This document shows, piece by piece, positions 33,659 through 46,095 of a DNA stretch of 64,000 bases. The notes below the pieces were generated by a model. It did no database searches. It saw only the letters and a list, made by a program, of their open reading frames with translations, and was not told the origin of the DNA. Every line of letters starts with the position of its first letter. Position 1 is the stretch's first letter. This DNA is from Cervus elaphus (Eukaryota > Chordata > Mammalia > Artiodactyla > Cervidae), in the NCBI RefSeq assembly GCF_910594005.1, contig NC_057818.1, positions 60,276,001-60,340,000 on the forward strand, given 5' to 3'. Both the position numbers and the translations under genes were made by a program.

Positions 33659-34920
33659 CCTGTCCATCACCAGCTCCCAGAGTTTACCCAAACTCATGTC
33701 CATTGAGTCAGTGATGCCATCCAACCATCTCATCTTCTGTCGTCCCCTCCTCCTCCCGCCTTCAATCTTTCCCAGCATCAGGGTCTTTTCCAATGAGTCA
33801 GCTCTTCACATCAGGTGGCCATAATATTGGAGTTTCAGGTTGAACATCAGTCCTTCCAATGAGTATTCAGGACTGATTTCCTTTAGGATGGACTGGTTGG
33901 ATCTCCTTGCAGGCCAAGGGACTCTCAAGAGTCTTCTCCAACACCACAGTTCAAAATCATCAATTCTTCTGCGCTCAGCTTTCTTTATAGTCCAACTCTC
34001 ACATAAATATATGACTACTGGAAAAACCATAGCTTTGACTAGATGGACCTTTGGGGACAAAGTCATGTGTCTGCTTTTTAATATGCTGTCTAGGTTGGTC
34101 ATAACTTTCCTTCCAAGGACTAAGTGTCTTTTAATTTCATGGCTGCAGTCACCATCTGCAGTGATTTTGGAGACCCCAGAATAAAGTCTGACACTGTTTC
34201 CACTGTTTCCCCATCTAGTTGCCACGTAGTGATGGACCCAGATGCCATGATCTTAGTTTTCTGAATGGAGAAGCCAACTTCTCCACTCTCTTCTTTCACT
34301 TTCCTCAAGAGGCTCATTAGTTCTTCTTCACGTTCTGCCATAAGGGTGGTGCCATCTGCATATCTCAGGTTATTGATATTTCTCCCAGCAATCTTGAGTT
34401 CAGCTTGTGCTACTTGTTCAGCCCTTCTCATGATGTACTCTGCATATAAGTTAAATAAGCAGGGTGACAATACACAGCCTTAATGTATTCCTTTTCCTAT
34501 TTGGGACCAGTCTGTTGTTTCATATGCAGTTCTAACTGTTGCTTCCTGACCTGCATACAGGTTTCTCAAGAGGCAGGTCAGGTGGTCTGGTATTCCCATC
34601 TCTTTCAGAATTTCCCACAGTTTATTGTGATCCACACAGTCAATGGCTTTGGCACAGTCAATAAGGCAGAAATAGATGTGTTTCTGGAACTCTCTTGCTT
34701 TTTCAATGATCCAGATGATGTTGGTATTTGATCACTGGTTCCTCTGCTTTTTCTAAAATCAGTTTAACATCTGGAAGTTCACAGTTCACGTGTTGCTGAA
34801 GCCTGACTTGGAGAATATTGAGCATTCTTTACTAGCATGTGAGATAAGTGCAATTGTGCAGTAGCTTGAGCATTTTTTGGCCTTACCTTTCTTTGGGGCT
34901 GGAATGAACACGGACCTTTT
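33659..34920 (-). mobile_element. BovB, antisense, continuing after the ERV
   Basis: It resumes exactly where the element at 23231-23313 stopped, sharing CCTGTC. Reverse frames 33806-34225 and 34120-34470 encode reverse-transcriptase and C-terminal parts (YIMRRAEQ, RYADGTTLMAE, where the YADD box reads YADG). An L1 interrupts it at 34921. Confidence 0.92.
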
Positions 34921-36568
34921 ATTTTATTTTCAGTTATTTTTATTAGTTGGAGGCTAATTACTTCACCACATTGCAGTGGGTTTTGTCATACATTGACATG
35001 AATCAGCCATGGAGTTACATGTATTCCCCATCCCAATCCCCTCTCCCACCTCCCTCTCCACCCGATTCCTCTGGGTCTTCCCAGTGCACCAGGCCTGAAC
35101 ACTTGTCTCATGTATCCCACTTGGGCTGGTGATCTGTTTCACTATAGATAATATACATGCTGTTCTCTTGAGACATCCCACCCTCACCTTCTCCCTTAGA
35201 GTCCAAAAGTCTGTTCTGTAAATCTGTGTCTCTTTTTCTGTTTTGCATATAGGGTTATCATTACCATCTTTCTAAATCCCATATATATGTGTTAGTATGC
35301 TGTAATGTTCTTTATCTTTCTGGCTTACTTCACTCTGTATAATGGGCTCCAGTTTCATCCATCTCATGAGAACTGATTCAAATGAATTCTTTTTAATGGC
35401 TGAGTAATATTCCATGGTGTATATGTACCAGAGCTTCCTGATCCATTCGTCTGCTGATGGGCATCTAGGTTGTTTCCATGTCCTGGCTATTATAAACAGT
35501 GCTGTGATGAACATTGGGGTGCACATGTCTCTTTCAGATCTGGTTTCCTCAGTGTGTATGCCCAGGAGTGGTATTCCTGGGTCATATGGCAGTTGTAATT
35601 CCAGTTTTTTAAGATATCTCCACACTGTTTTCCATAGTGGCTGTACTAGTTTGCAGTCCCACCAACAGGGTAAGAGGGTTCCCTTTTCTCCACACCTTCT
35701 CCAGCATTTATTGCTTGTAGACTTTTGGAGAGCAGCCATCCTGACTGGCCTGTAATGGTACATCATTGTGGTTTTGATTTGCATTTCTCTGATAATGAGT
35801 GATGTTAAGCATCTTTTCATGTGTTTGTTAGCCATCTGTGTGTCTTCTTTGGAGAAATGTCTGTTTAATTCTTTGGCCCATTTTTTGATTGGGTCATTTA
35901 TTTTTCTGGAATTGAGCTTCAGGAGTTGCTTGTATATTTTTGAGATTTATCCTTTGTCTGTTGCTTCATTTGCTATTATTTTCTCCCAATCTGAGGGCTG
36001 TCTTTTCACCTTACTTATAGTTTCCTTTGTTGTGCAAAAGCTTTTAAGTTTCATTAGGTCCCATTTGTTTATTTTTGCTTTTATTACCACTATTCTGGGA
36101 GGTGGATCATAGAGGACCCTGCTGTGATTCATGTCAGAGAGTGTTTTGCCTATGTTCTCCTCTAGGAGTTTTATAGTTTCTGGTTTTACATTTAGATCTT
36201 TAATCCATTTTGAGTTTATTTTTGTGAATGGTGTTAGAAAGTGTTCTAGTTTCATTCTTTTACAAGTGGTTGACCAGTTTTCCCAGCACCACTTGTTGAA
36301 GAGGTTGTCTTTTTTCCATTGTATATCCTTGCCTCCTTTGTCAAAGATAAGATGTCTATACGTTCGTGGATTTATCTCTGGGCTTTCTATTCTGTTCCAT
36401 TGGTCTATATTTCTGTCTTTGTGCCAGTACCATACTGTCTTGATGACTGTGGCTTTGTAGTAGAATCTGAAGTCAGGCAGGTTGATTCCTCCAGTTCCAT
36501 TCTCTTTCTCAAGATTACTTTGGCTATTCGAGGTTTTTTGTATTTCCATACAAATAGTGAAATTATTT
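34921..36568 (-). mobile_element. 5'-truncated L1, antisense, inserted in BovB
   Basis: A T-rich tract at the left edge is the antisense poly(A) tail. Reverse frames 35272-35835 (187 codons, ending SILTHIYGI) and 35947-36627 give the ORF2 C-terminal half, separated by one disruption. The target duplication is TGAACACGGACCTTTT at 34905-34920 and 36569-36584, a perfect 16 bp. The well-kept frame suggests a fairly young insertion. Confidence 0.95.
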
Positions 36569-36584
36569 TGAACACGGACCTTTT

Positions 36585-37150
36585 CCAGTCCTGTGGCCAT
36601 TGCTGAATTTTCCGAATTTGCTAACATATTGAGTGCAGCACTTTCTCAGCATCATCTTTTAGGAGTTGACACAGCTCAACTGGAATTCCATCACCTGAAC
36701 TAACGTTGTTCGTAGTTATCCTTCCTAAGGCCTACTTGACTCCACATTCCAGGATGTCTGGATCTAGGTGAGTGTGAGTGGTCACACCGTCATGATTATC
36801 TCGGTCGCCAAGATTTCTTTGGTACAGTTCTTTTGTGTATTCTTGCCACCTCTTCTTAATATCTTCTGATTCTGTTAGGTCCATACGATTTCTGTCCTTT
36901 ATTGAGCCCATCTTTGCATGAAGTGGTCCCTTGGTATCTCTAATTTTCTTGAAGAGATCTCTAATCTTTCCCATTCTATTGTTTTCCTGTATTTTTTGCA
37001 TTGACTGCTAAGGAAGCTTTTCTTATCTCTCCTGCCTATTCTTTGGAACCCTGCATCCAGATGGGTATATCTTTCTTTTTCTCCTTTGCTTTTCGCATCT
37101 CTTCTTTTCATAGCTATTTCTAAGGTCTCCTCAGACAGCCATTTTGCTTC
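36585..37150 (-). mobile_element. BovB, antisense, right part after the L1
   Basis: Continues the 33659-34920 element ('ccagtcctgtggccattgct' onward). Reverse frames 36732-37001 and 36899-37111 are the BovB linker region (MGSIKDRNRMDLTESEDIKK). It is 5'-truncated near 37150. Confidence 0.9.
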
Positions 37151-37530
37151 TATTCATTCAAGATTGTCTATTTCCTCCTAATTCAGTCTTTAAAGACTGT
37201 TTCTAGAAATCTGGTCAATTTAAGTGGGTTTGGGTTTTTTCTTTAGATTTTTCTCACACATTTGAAGTAGGCCTGTATTGATATAAAGCTTTCTCTTAGA
37301 ACTGTGTTTACTGTGTTCCATCAATTTTGGAAAGTTGTGTTTTTGTTCTCATTTGTCTTCCGGTAATTTCTGATTTACTCTTGATTTCTCTTTTGAACCT
37401 ATCATATTTTAGTAGTGTGTTGTTTAGTCTCTCTCTGTTTGTCTCTTTGCAGATTTATATCTGAGAAAAGTCTCCTGCCAGAAACATAGTGAAGGAGCTC
37501 GTTTTTTGTTTTGAATCCAGTCAGGAGCTG
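37151..37530 (-). mobile_element. Old L1 ORF2 remnant, antisense
   Basis: Diverged reverse complement of the L1 ORF2 endonuclease and linker region, with 'gtagtgtgttgtttagtctc' and 'tttatatctgagaaaagtct' landmarks. No coding frame. Confidence 0.65.
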
Positions 37531-38690
37531 GAACAGAAACCCTGTGGGTCGGCCCAAGGTGAATGTCTTTCTTCGAAGTGTGTGTTTTTCCTCTCTGCAC
37601 AGTGGGTCCATTTCCCCAGAGGAAGAAGACCTCTGAATCAATTGGGAACTATGAGCAGACAGGGGTCTGATGCTCGGTCTATGTAGGTGCCAATGGCTGT
37701 GCTGTCGCTGCCTCAAGTGTAAGTTCCCTTTGCCCTTCCCCGTTGAAGACTGCTCCCTGTCTTTGAAGCCCCCACCCTGTTATGGAGCTACTCTTTACAG
37801 CTTGCTCTTTACAGGAGCTCACATGGATCCTAAGCGTTGGTTGAGAAGTGAGCTGTTGCCGAACAGCTCTGTCCCAGAACCAGGTTGCTCTGTGTCCCTT
37901 GGTGAAGTTTTCTCTCTGGTTGTAGGTGCTCTAGATCCAGTACAGGGATATGACATGGACTGAGTTGGGCAGAAGCATTCTCTGTGTTCAGGCTGGGGCA
38001 CATTAGTAGGTGGTAGGCGGTCCTAGGAAACTCTGCAGCCACGAGAGCAGACCTGTCTGTCTTGTCTGGGCAGCAGGCCCCCTGTCTCTCTAAACTTTCC
38101 CCATCCTCTGTCACTCCTGCACTGTTGTGAAACTGGTCCTCAGGGTAGTCAGTTCTTTGCATGTGATATCAGGGAATGAGCTGTAGTGAACGAGCTGTCA
38201 TATGATCTCCAGGCTGCTTCTGGGGGGTTTCTTGATTCAACAGCAACAGTGGCTGCCACTGCTCCACCCAGGCTCTGCCCTGGCTGTCGGTTACCTCTGT
38301 GTCCCTCCATCAACTCTTCCTTCATAGTGGCTTTTGCAGATACAGTGCTCTGGAGGGAGGAGGACTGGTGTGTTCATTCCACTGGGTCTGGGCTGTGTGG
38401 TGAGTGGGTTGTGGGAAAACAACAGCTCCTTGAGTAGACCTCTGTCTTCCCTGCCTCATGGGCTAGGCAATGTGTGCTCCTGATGAGCATAGTCCTACCT
38501 TCCTATAGCCCTTCTTCTCATCCCAGCACTTCTCCCACCAGACAATGTGGTTTGAATCAAACACACAGGACCCTAGGACTGGGGAACCAATCTGTGGCTC
38601 AAACCTCTCACTCACCAGGGTATCCATTTCTCTGAGTTGTCAGTCATGGGTTCAGCCCCTGGCTCGATTGCTCACAGATAGATCATATAT
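37531..38690. other. Unassigned, relatively GC-rich stretch
   Basis: About 1.2 kb that looks clearly richer in G and C than the rest of the window. It holds short open frames on both strands (37402-37716 minus, 37670-37963 plus, 37830-38162 minus, 38186-38437 plus), none resembling a known protein. It has no duplicate elsewhere in the window and no repeat family I recognise. Flanking old L1 pieces point in opposite directions, so it could be old L1 5' sequence or unique DNA trapped between insertions. Confidence 0.4.
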
Positions 38691-38997
38691 TGGAACACAA
38701 AACAAATCTCAACAAATTTAAGTAGAAATCACTTATAACCTAGATTCCACTCACAATTGTACAAAATGAAGAAGCCATCTTTGAGTCGAGACCTAGAAAA
38801 GTGAGAGGGGAGTTTACAGCAGAACGGGTCCACCTAAGGATAGAAGGAAAATCTCGAAAAACATTCTAGCCATACACCTAAAGAAACTAGAAGAAGAGGA
38901 AGAAACAAAGCCCAGAGTCAGGAATGAAGGAAATGATAAAATCAGTGTGGAAATAAATAAAGCAGAGACTAAAAAGACAGTAGAAAAGATAAATCAG

Positions 38998-39180
38998 GGA
39001 CTTCCCTGGTGTTGCAGTAGTTAAGACTCCAAGCTCCCAATGCAGGGGCCCTGGGTTTGATCCATGGTCCAGGATCTGGATAGTACATGAGACAACTAAT
39101 ACTTCACATGCTGGAACTAAAGATACCGATTGCCACAACTAAGACATAGGGAACCCAGATGATTAAATAAATATTTTAAA
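38998..39180 (+). mobile_element. CHR-type SINE, sense
   Basis: 'gggacttccctggtgttgca', 'caatgcaggggccctgggtt' and repeated 'caactaa' units ending in an AAATAAATA tail. Confidence 0.85.
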
Positions 39181-39195
39181 AAATATTTTGGGTAA

Positions 39196-39320
39196 AGAAA
39201 TGGCAACCCACTCCAGTATTCTTGCCTGGAGAATCCTGTGGATGGAGGAGCCTGGTGGGCTGCTATCCATGGGGTCGCACAGAGTCAGACATGACTGAAG
39301 CGACTTAGCATTAGCATTTT
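39196..39320 (-). mobile_element. Bov-tA SINE, antisense
   Basis: Reverse-complement landmarks are 'gaaatggcaacccactccag', 'tattcttgcctggagaatcc' and 'gtcagacatgactgaagcga'. Confidence 0.88.
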
Positions 39321-40030
39321 TTTTAAAGATCAAACTGAAAACTGGTTCTTTGAAAAGGGAAACAATGTTGAGAAACCTTTAATTAGACTCACTTTAAGAA
39401 AAGAGAGAGAGAGAAGGCTCTGATCAATAAATTATGAAACAAGAAGAAAAAGAGCAATAATTACACATCAATACAAAGAATTATGGCAATATTGTGGACA
39501 CCTATCTATGCCAACAAACTTGGACAGACCAGACAAAATGGACCAATTTTTTGAATAATACAACCTTCCAAGACTGAATAATAAAGTAGAAAACGTGACT
39601 AGACTGCTCACTCGTCCAGGGCTTGAAATACTAATAGAAAACTGCCCCAAACAAAAGTTCAGGACCAGATGGCTTCACAGGTGAATTCTACCAAACATTC
39701 AATGAGTTAATACCTATGCTTCCCAAACACTGCCAAAATAACCCCTGAAGAGTAGAGAATGCTTCTTATCTCATTTCATGAGGCCAACACCACTCTGATA
39801 CCAAAAGCACAAAAAGGCAATATATATAAAGAAAATTACAAGACAGAATCTCTCATAAACATAGAGGCAAGAACCCTCACAAAATATTAGAAAATTGCAT
39901 GCAATAATACACTGAAAGACTCCTATGGGCCCAAATTCAGCTTGGTAACATCTACTTGTAGGAAGGAGGAGCTGGAAATGAAGGACGTGGCAGAGGACCC
40001 ATTCATGAATTCCACAATTTGTCATCTAAT

Positions 40031-40372
40031 CATAGCTTCCCTGGTAGCTCAGCAGGTAAAGAGTCCACCTACAATGCAGGAAACCCCAGTATAATTCCTG
40101 GGTCAGCAAGATCAACTGAAGAAGAGATAGGCTACCCACTCCAGGATTTTTGGGCTTCCCTGGTGACTCAGATCGTAATGAATCTGCCTGCAATGCAGGA
40201 GACCTGGATTCAATCCCTGGGTTGGGGAGATCCGCTGGAGAAAGGAACAACTACCCCATCCGGTATTCTGGCCTGGAGAATTCCACGGAGAGAGGAGCCT
40301 GGCAGTCTACAGTCCATGGGGTCTCAAGGAGTTGGCTATGACTGGGTGACTTTCACTTCACTTCATATCTGA
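40031..40372 (+). mobile_element. BOV-A2 type SINE (duplicon 3 copy)
   Basis: Paralogue of 9531-9875, with two monomers and a CACTTCACTTCA end. Confidence 0.85.
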
Positions 40373-40374
40373 CA

Positions 40375-41115
40375 CATTCAGTTTTTTAAAATTTATTTTA
40401 CTGATATATAGTGTTGATTTACAGTATGGTGTCAATGTCTCCTGTACTGCAACATGATTTAGTGATGTTCTTTTCCATATTCTTTCCCACCATGGCTTAT
40501 CACAAGATAGTAACTATAGTTCCATGTGCTATGCAGTAGGACATTGTTCTTGATACATTCTGTGTTTAATAATTTTCATCTACTAATCTCAAACTTCCAA
40601 TGCATCCTTCCCCCACCTTATCCCTTGCGAGCCACAATTCGGTTTTCTATGTCTGTGAGTCTGTTTTTTGTCATAGATAAATTCATGTGTTTCATGTTTT
40701 TGCTCGCTGAGTTGCTTCAGTCATGTTCAACCCTTCAGACTGCAGCCTACCAGATTTCTCTGTCCATGAGGATTCTCCAGGCAAGAGTACTGGAATGGGT
40801 TGCCATGCACTACTCAGGGAATCTTCCTGACCCAAGTAGTGGATCAGACTTGGATGGAACCCACGTCTCTTTATGTCTCCTTCATTGGCAGGAGGGTTCT
40901 TTACCACTAGTACCACCTGGGAAGCCCCAGGATTTTAGTTTCCATCCATAAATGATACCACGTGGTATTTGTCATTCTCTTTCTGGCTTATTCCCCTTAG
41001 TATGATCATCTCGAACTCTATCCATGTTGCTGCAAAAGGCATTATTTCATTCTTTTCATGGCTGAGTTGTATTCCATTTTACACATACACCACATAGTAT
41101 TTAATCAGTCAGGGT
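40375..41115 (-). mobile_element. Old L1 3' remnant, antisense, with a Bov-tA inside (duplicon 3)
   Basis: Paralogue of 9876-10620. The Bov-tA SINE lies in sense at 40694-40932, between the two L1 parts. Confidence 0.78.
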
Positions 41116-41512
41116 TACTTTCTAATTTCAGCTCAGGGGAAAAATAGCTTGCTTATTTAAAATACCCTCAAAATCATTTTAAAAGTAAAAGAGAAAAGAT
41201 AAAATTTTGAGGAAACAACACTCAACAGCATTCTCCCTCTTCCTTCACAATATCAGCCATAGGATGTGAACTCACAGGGTCAGGAAGGACAGGCTGTTTA
41301 TAGGTGTCTAGTGATGCAGGTGTTTGGGAGTGATGTCAGCTCATCATGTTCAAAGTCCGCTGTGTTATTCATTATTTCCCTATACCTCAAAGAAATTCTA
41401 TGCCTCTCTACTGATATGATGAAAACACATTTATGTGTTCCAGTATTCCTGAAAAATACCATTTTAAATGCAGATATACACATGTTTAAACCCTTTGAGC
41501 CTTACTGTAACC
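41116..41512. other. Duplicon 3 head sequence without recognised features
   Basis: Paralogous to 10621-11002 plus 13288-13297. The target of the duplicon 2 L1 is uninterrupted here (near 41488-41508), making it the empty site. No gene is seen. Confidence 0.6.
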
Positions 41513-42720
41513 ATTCAATAGTATGTGAACGGTGAACTTCCAGGTGTTCAAGCTGCAATTAGAAAAGGCAGAGGAATCAGAGATCAAATTGTCAACATCC
41601 ATTGGATCATCAAGAAAGCAAGAGAGTTCCAGAAACACCTACTTCTGCTTTATTGACTATGCCAAAATCTTTGACTGTGTGGATCACAATCAACTGTGGA
41701 AAATTCTTAAAGAATGGTAATACCAGACCACCTGACCTGTCTCCTGAGAAATCTGTATGCAGGTCAAGAAGAAACAGTGAGACCTGGACATGGAACAACA
41801 GACTGGTTCCAAATCAAGAAAGGAGTATGTCAAGTTTGTTTACTGTCACCCTGCTTATTTAACTTAAATGCAGACTACATCATGCAAAATGCCGGGCTGG
41901 ATGAAGCACAAGCTGGAATCAAGGTTGCAGGGAGAAATATCAATAACCTCAGAGATGCAGATGACACCACCCTCATGGCAGAAAGCAGAGAAGAACTAAA
42001 CAGCCTCTTGATGAAAGTGAAAGAGGAGAGTGAAAAAGTTGGCTTAAAACTCAACATTTAGAAAACGAAGATCATGGCATCCAGTCCCATCACTTCATGG
42101 CAAAGAGATGGGGAAACAATGGAAACAGTGAGAGACTTTATTTTGGAGGGGTCCAAAATCACTGAAGTTGGTGATTGCAGCCATGAAATTAAGAGACGCT
42201 TGCTCCTTGGAAATAAAGTTATGACCAACCTAGACAGCATATTTAAATGCGGGGACATTACTTTGCCAACAAAGGTCTATAGAGTGAAGGCTATGCTTTT
42301 TCTAGTAGTCATGTATGGATGTGAAATTTGAATGTAAAAAAAGCTGAGCACTGAATAATTGATGCTTTTGAGCTGTGGTGTTGAAGGAAACTCTTGAGAC
42401 TCCCTTAGACTGAAAGGAGATCCAACCAGTTTATCCTAAAGCAAATCCATCCTGAATATTCATTGGAAGAACTGATGCTGGCTGAAACCCCAATATTTGG
42501 CCCATGATGAGAAGAACTGACTCATTTGAAAAGACCATTATGCTGGGAAGGATTGAAGGCAGGAGAAGAAGGGGACGACAGAGGTTGAGATGGTTGGATG
42601 GCATCACCGACTCTATGGACATCAGTTTGAGTAAGCTCCAGGAGTTGGTGATGGGCAGGGAACTCTGCCATGGTGCAATCCATGGGGTCGCAAGGAATCA
42701 GACAAAAGATAAGACCACTA
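41513..42720 (+). mobile_element. BovB LINE, sense, 5'-truncated (duplicon 3 head)
   Basis: Paralogue of 13298-14510. Open pieces at 41532-41720, 41714-42061 and 42074-42331 carry reverse-transcriptase and C-terminal motifs. The catalytic box is DADD, as in duplicon 2. Stops and frameshifts are present. Confidence 0.9.
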
Positions 42721-42969
42721 AGATTTCTGAAGGCATATCCCCTTATACTAGGTTGTTCCTCATAAGAAACCATCACGGGACTTAAAGATTTATCATAGTG
42801 TTGAAAATATATTGATAATGATATAAATAATAAATAGTTCTCCTCCCATGTATGTGACATCATCTGGGTAGTCGTGTTATACTACATGGCAAGTGGATTT
42901 TTCAGGTCCATTAAGTTTACTGATGAGTTGATTCAAGACAGAGAATTTATCTGTGGTCCCAGTGTAATT
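42721..42969. other. Spacer between the inverted BovB pair (duplicon 3)
   Basis: Paralogous to 14511-14764. No gene is seen. Confidence 0.6.
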
Positions 42970-45935
42970 AGTTCAGTTCAGTTGCTCAGTGACGTCCAAC
43001 TCCTTGTGGGCCCACAGACTGCAGCATGCCAGGCTTCCCTGTCCAGCACCAACTGCCGTAGCTTGCTCAACTCATGTCCATCAAGTCAGTGATGCCATCC
43101 ACGCATCTCATCCTGTCGTCCCCTTCTCCTGCCTTCAATCCTTCACAGCATCAGGGGCTTTTCCAATGAGTGTATTCTTCGGTCAGGTGGGCAAAGTATT
43201 GGTGCTTCAGCTTCAGTGTCAGTCCTTCCAGTGAATATTCAGGACTGATTTCCATTAGGACTGACTGGTCTGACCTACATGCAGTTCAAGGAATTCTCAG
43301 GAGTCTTCTCCAACACCACAGTTCAAAAGCATTAATTCTTCTGTGCTCTGCATTTTTGTGGTCCAACTCTCACATCCATCCACCACTGCAGGAAAAACCA
43401 TAGCTTTGACTAGGTGGACCTTTGTCAACAAAGTAATGTCTTTGCTTGTTAATATGCTATCTAAGTTGATCATAACTTTTCTTCAAAGCAGCAAGCATCT
43501 TTTAATTTCATGGCTGCATGACCATCTGCAGTGATTTTAGAACCCAAGGAAATAAATTCTATCACTGTTTCCATTGTTTCCCCATCTATTTTACATGAAA
43601 TCATGGGACCACATGCCATGATCTTTGTTTTCAAATCTTGAGATTTAAGCCAGGTTTTCACTCTCATCTTTCACATTCATCCAGAGGTTCTGTAGTTATT
43701 CTTCACTTTCTGCCACAAGGGTGATGTCATCTGCATATCTCAAGGTACTGACATTTCTCCTGGCAATCTTGATACCAGCTTGTGCTTCATCCAGCCTGGC
43801 ATTTCGCATGATGTACTCTGCATATAAGTTAAATAAGCAGGGTGACATTATACAGCCTTGACATACTCCTTTCCCAATTTGGAACCAGTCCATCCTTCGA
43901 TGTCCATTCTAACAGTTGCTTCTTGACCTGCATGCAGATTTCACAGGAGGCATGTCAGGTGGTCTGGTACTCTTATCTCTTGAATAATTTTCCACAGTTT
44001 ATTGTGATCCACAAAGGCAAAGGCTTTGTTGTAGCCAAAAAGGCAGAAGTGGATGTTTTCTAGAACTCTCTTGCTCTTTCGATGATCCAGTGGAAGTTGG
44101 TAATTTGCTATCTGGCCCCTCAGCCTTTTCTAAATCCAGCTTGTACATCTGGAAGTTCTTGGTTCACATACGGCTGAAGCTTGGCTTGGTGAATTCTGAT
44201 CATTACTTTGCTAGCATGTGAGATGAGTGCAATTGTGTGGTAGTCTTAACACTCTTTGGCATTGCCTTTCTTTAGGATTGGAATGAATTCAGAACTTTTC
44301 CAGTCCTGTGGCCACTGCTGACTTTTCCAAATTTTCTGGCATATTGAGTTCAGCACGTTCACAGAGTCATCTATTAGGACTTGAAATAGCCTATCTGGAA
44401 TTCCATTACTTCCACTAGTTTAGTTCATCATGATGTTTCCTAAGGCCCATTTGACTTCAGACTCCAGGATGTCTCAATCTAGGTGAGTGTGAGTGATCAC
44501 AGCATCGTGGTTATCTGGGTGAGGAGATTTTTTTGTATAGTCTTCTGTGTATTCTTGCCACCTCTTCTTAATATCTTTTGCTTCAGTTAGGTATATAGCA
44601 TTTCTGTCCTTTACTGTGCCCATCTCTGCATGAAATGTTCATCAGTATCTCCAATATTCTTGAAGGGATATCTAGCCTTTCTCATTCTATTGGTTTCCTC
44701 TATTTCTTTGCATTGATAGCTGAGGATGGCTTTCTTATCTCTCCTTGTTATTCCCTGGATGTTGCATTCAGATGAGTATATCTGTCCTTTTCTTCTTTTC
44801 CTTTATCATCTCTTTTTTTCTCAGCTAATTGTAAGGTCTCTTTACACAACCATTTTGACCTTTTACATTTCATTTCCTTGGGCATGGTCTTGAACAGTGC
44901 CTCCTGTACAATGTCACCAACCTCTGTCCGCAGTTCTTCAGGCACTCTGTCTATCAGATCTAATCACTTGAAACTATTTGCCACTTCCACTGTATAATTG
45001 TAACGGATTTGATTGAGGTCATACCTGAATGGTTAGTGGCTTTCCTACTATCTTCAATTTCAGTCTGAATTTGGCAATAAGGGGTTCATGATCTGAGCCA
45101 CAGTCAGCTCCTGATATTGTTTTTACTGACTGTATAGAGCCTCCCCATCTTTGGCTGCAAAGAATATAATCAATCTGATTTTGTTGTTCACCATTAGGTG
45201 ATGTCCATCTGGTGTAGAGTTGTCTCTTGTGTTGTTGAAAGAGGGTGTTTGCTATGACCAGTGCGTTGTCTTCGCAAATCTCTGTTAGCCTTTGCCCTGC
45301 TTCATTTAGTACTCCAGGCCAAACTTGCCTGCTACTCCAGTATCTCTTGATTTCCAACCCTTGTATTCCAGTCCCCTATGATAAAAAGGACATCTTTGTT
45401 GGTGTTAGTTCTAGAAGGTCTTGTAGGTCTTCATCAAACCATTCAACTTGAGCTTCTTCAGCATTGATGCTTGGGGAATCACCCTGGATTACTGTGATAT
45501 TGAATGCTTTGCCTTGGAGACAAACAGAGATCATTCTGTCACTTTTGAGATTACAGCCAAATAGTGCACTTTGGACGCTTTTGTTAACTATGAGGGTTAC
45601 TCCATTTCTTCTAAGGGACTCTTGTACATAGTAGTACATATAATGGTCATCTGAATTAAATTCGCCTGTTCCAGCCCATTTTAGTTCACTGATTCCTAAA
45701 ATGTCAATGTTCACTCCCCCCATCTCCTATTTGACCACTTCCGATGTCCCTTGGTTCATGGATCTAACATTCCATGTTCCTATGCAATATTGTTCTTTGC
45801 ATCAGACTTTACTTCCATTACCATTCACATCCACAACTGCGCGTTGTTTACTTTGGCACCTTCTCCTCGTTCTTTCTTGAGTTGTTTCTCCACTCTTCTC
45901 TGGTAGCTGGAGAGCCTCATGTAAATCCGTGAAGT
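42970..45935 (-). mobile_element. Near full-length BovB LINE, antisense (duplicon 3)
   Basis: Paralogue of 14765-17735. Reverse-strand pieces are RT (43696-43893, with RYADDITLVAE retained), the linker (44748-44945), and endonuclease (45019-45357, GADCGSDHEPLIAKFRLKL; 45376-45723, DILGISELKWAGTGEFN). Stops and frameshifts break the ORF. Confidence 0.92.
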
Positions 45936-46095
45936 CTAATGACACCCTCACACCATGCACAAAAATAAACTCAACACGGCTCCAAGAGTTAAACAGAAGA
46001 TATGACACCATAAAACTGCTAGAAGAGAACATAGGCAACACTTTCTCCATCATAAATTGCAGGATCACCCTTGGAAGTCCGAGGATCAAACAGAC
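45936..46095 (+). mobile_element. Short old L1 ORF2 scrap (duplicon 3)
   Basis: Paralogue of 17736-17890, directly after the BovB 5' end. Confidence 0.7.

Larger units (their letters stand above)
38691..39960 (+). mobile_element. Old L1 ORF2 remnant, sense, with two SINEs inside
   Basis: L1 ORF2 landmarks run in order: 'acacctaaagaaactagaag' (38873), 'gaaataaataaagcagagac' (38950), 'aactggttctttgaaaaggg' (39340), 'caggaccagatggcttcaca' (39660) and 'gaggccaacaccactctgat' (39781). SINEs occupy 38998-39180 and 39196-39320. The right end is shared with duplicon 2 at 9215, so this is the fuller version of the duplicon head. Confidence 0.8.

Noticed and set aside
37402..38437. Overlapping open frames on both strands as a coding gene
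   Set aside because: They are short, unrelated to any protein I recognise, and overlap on both strands as expected by chance in GC-richer DNA.
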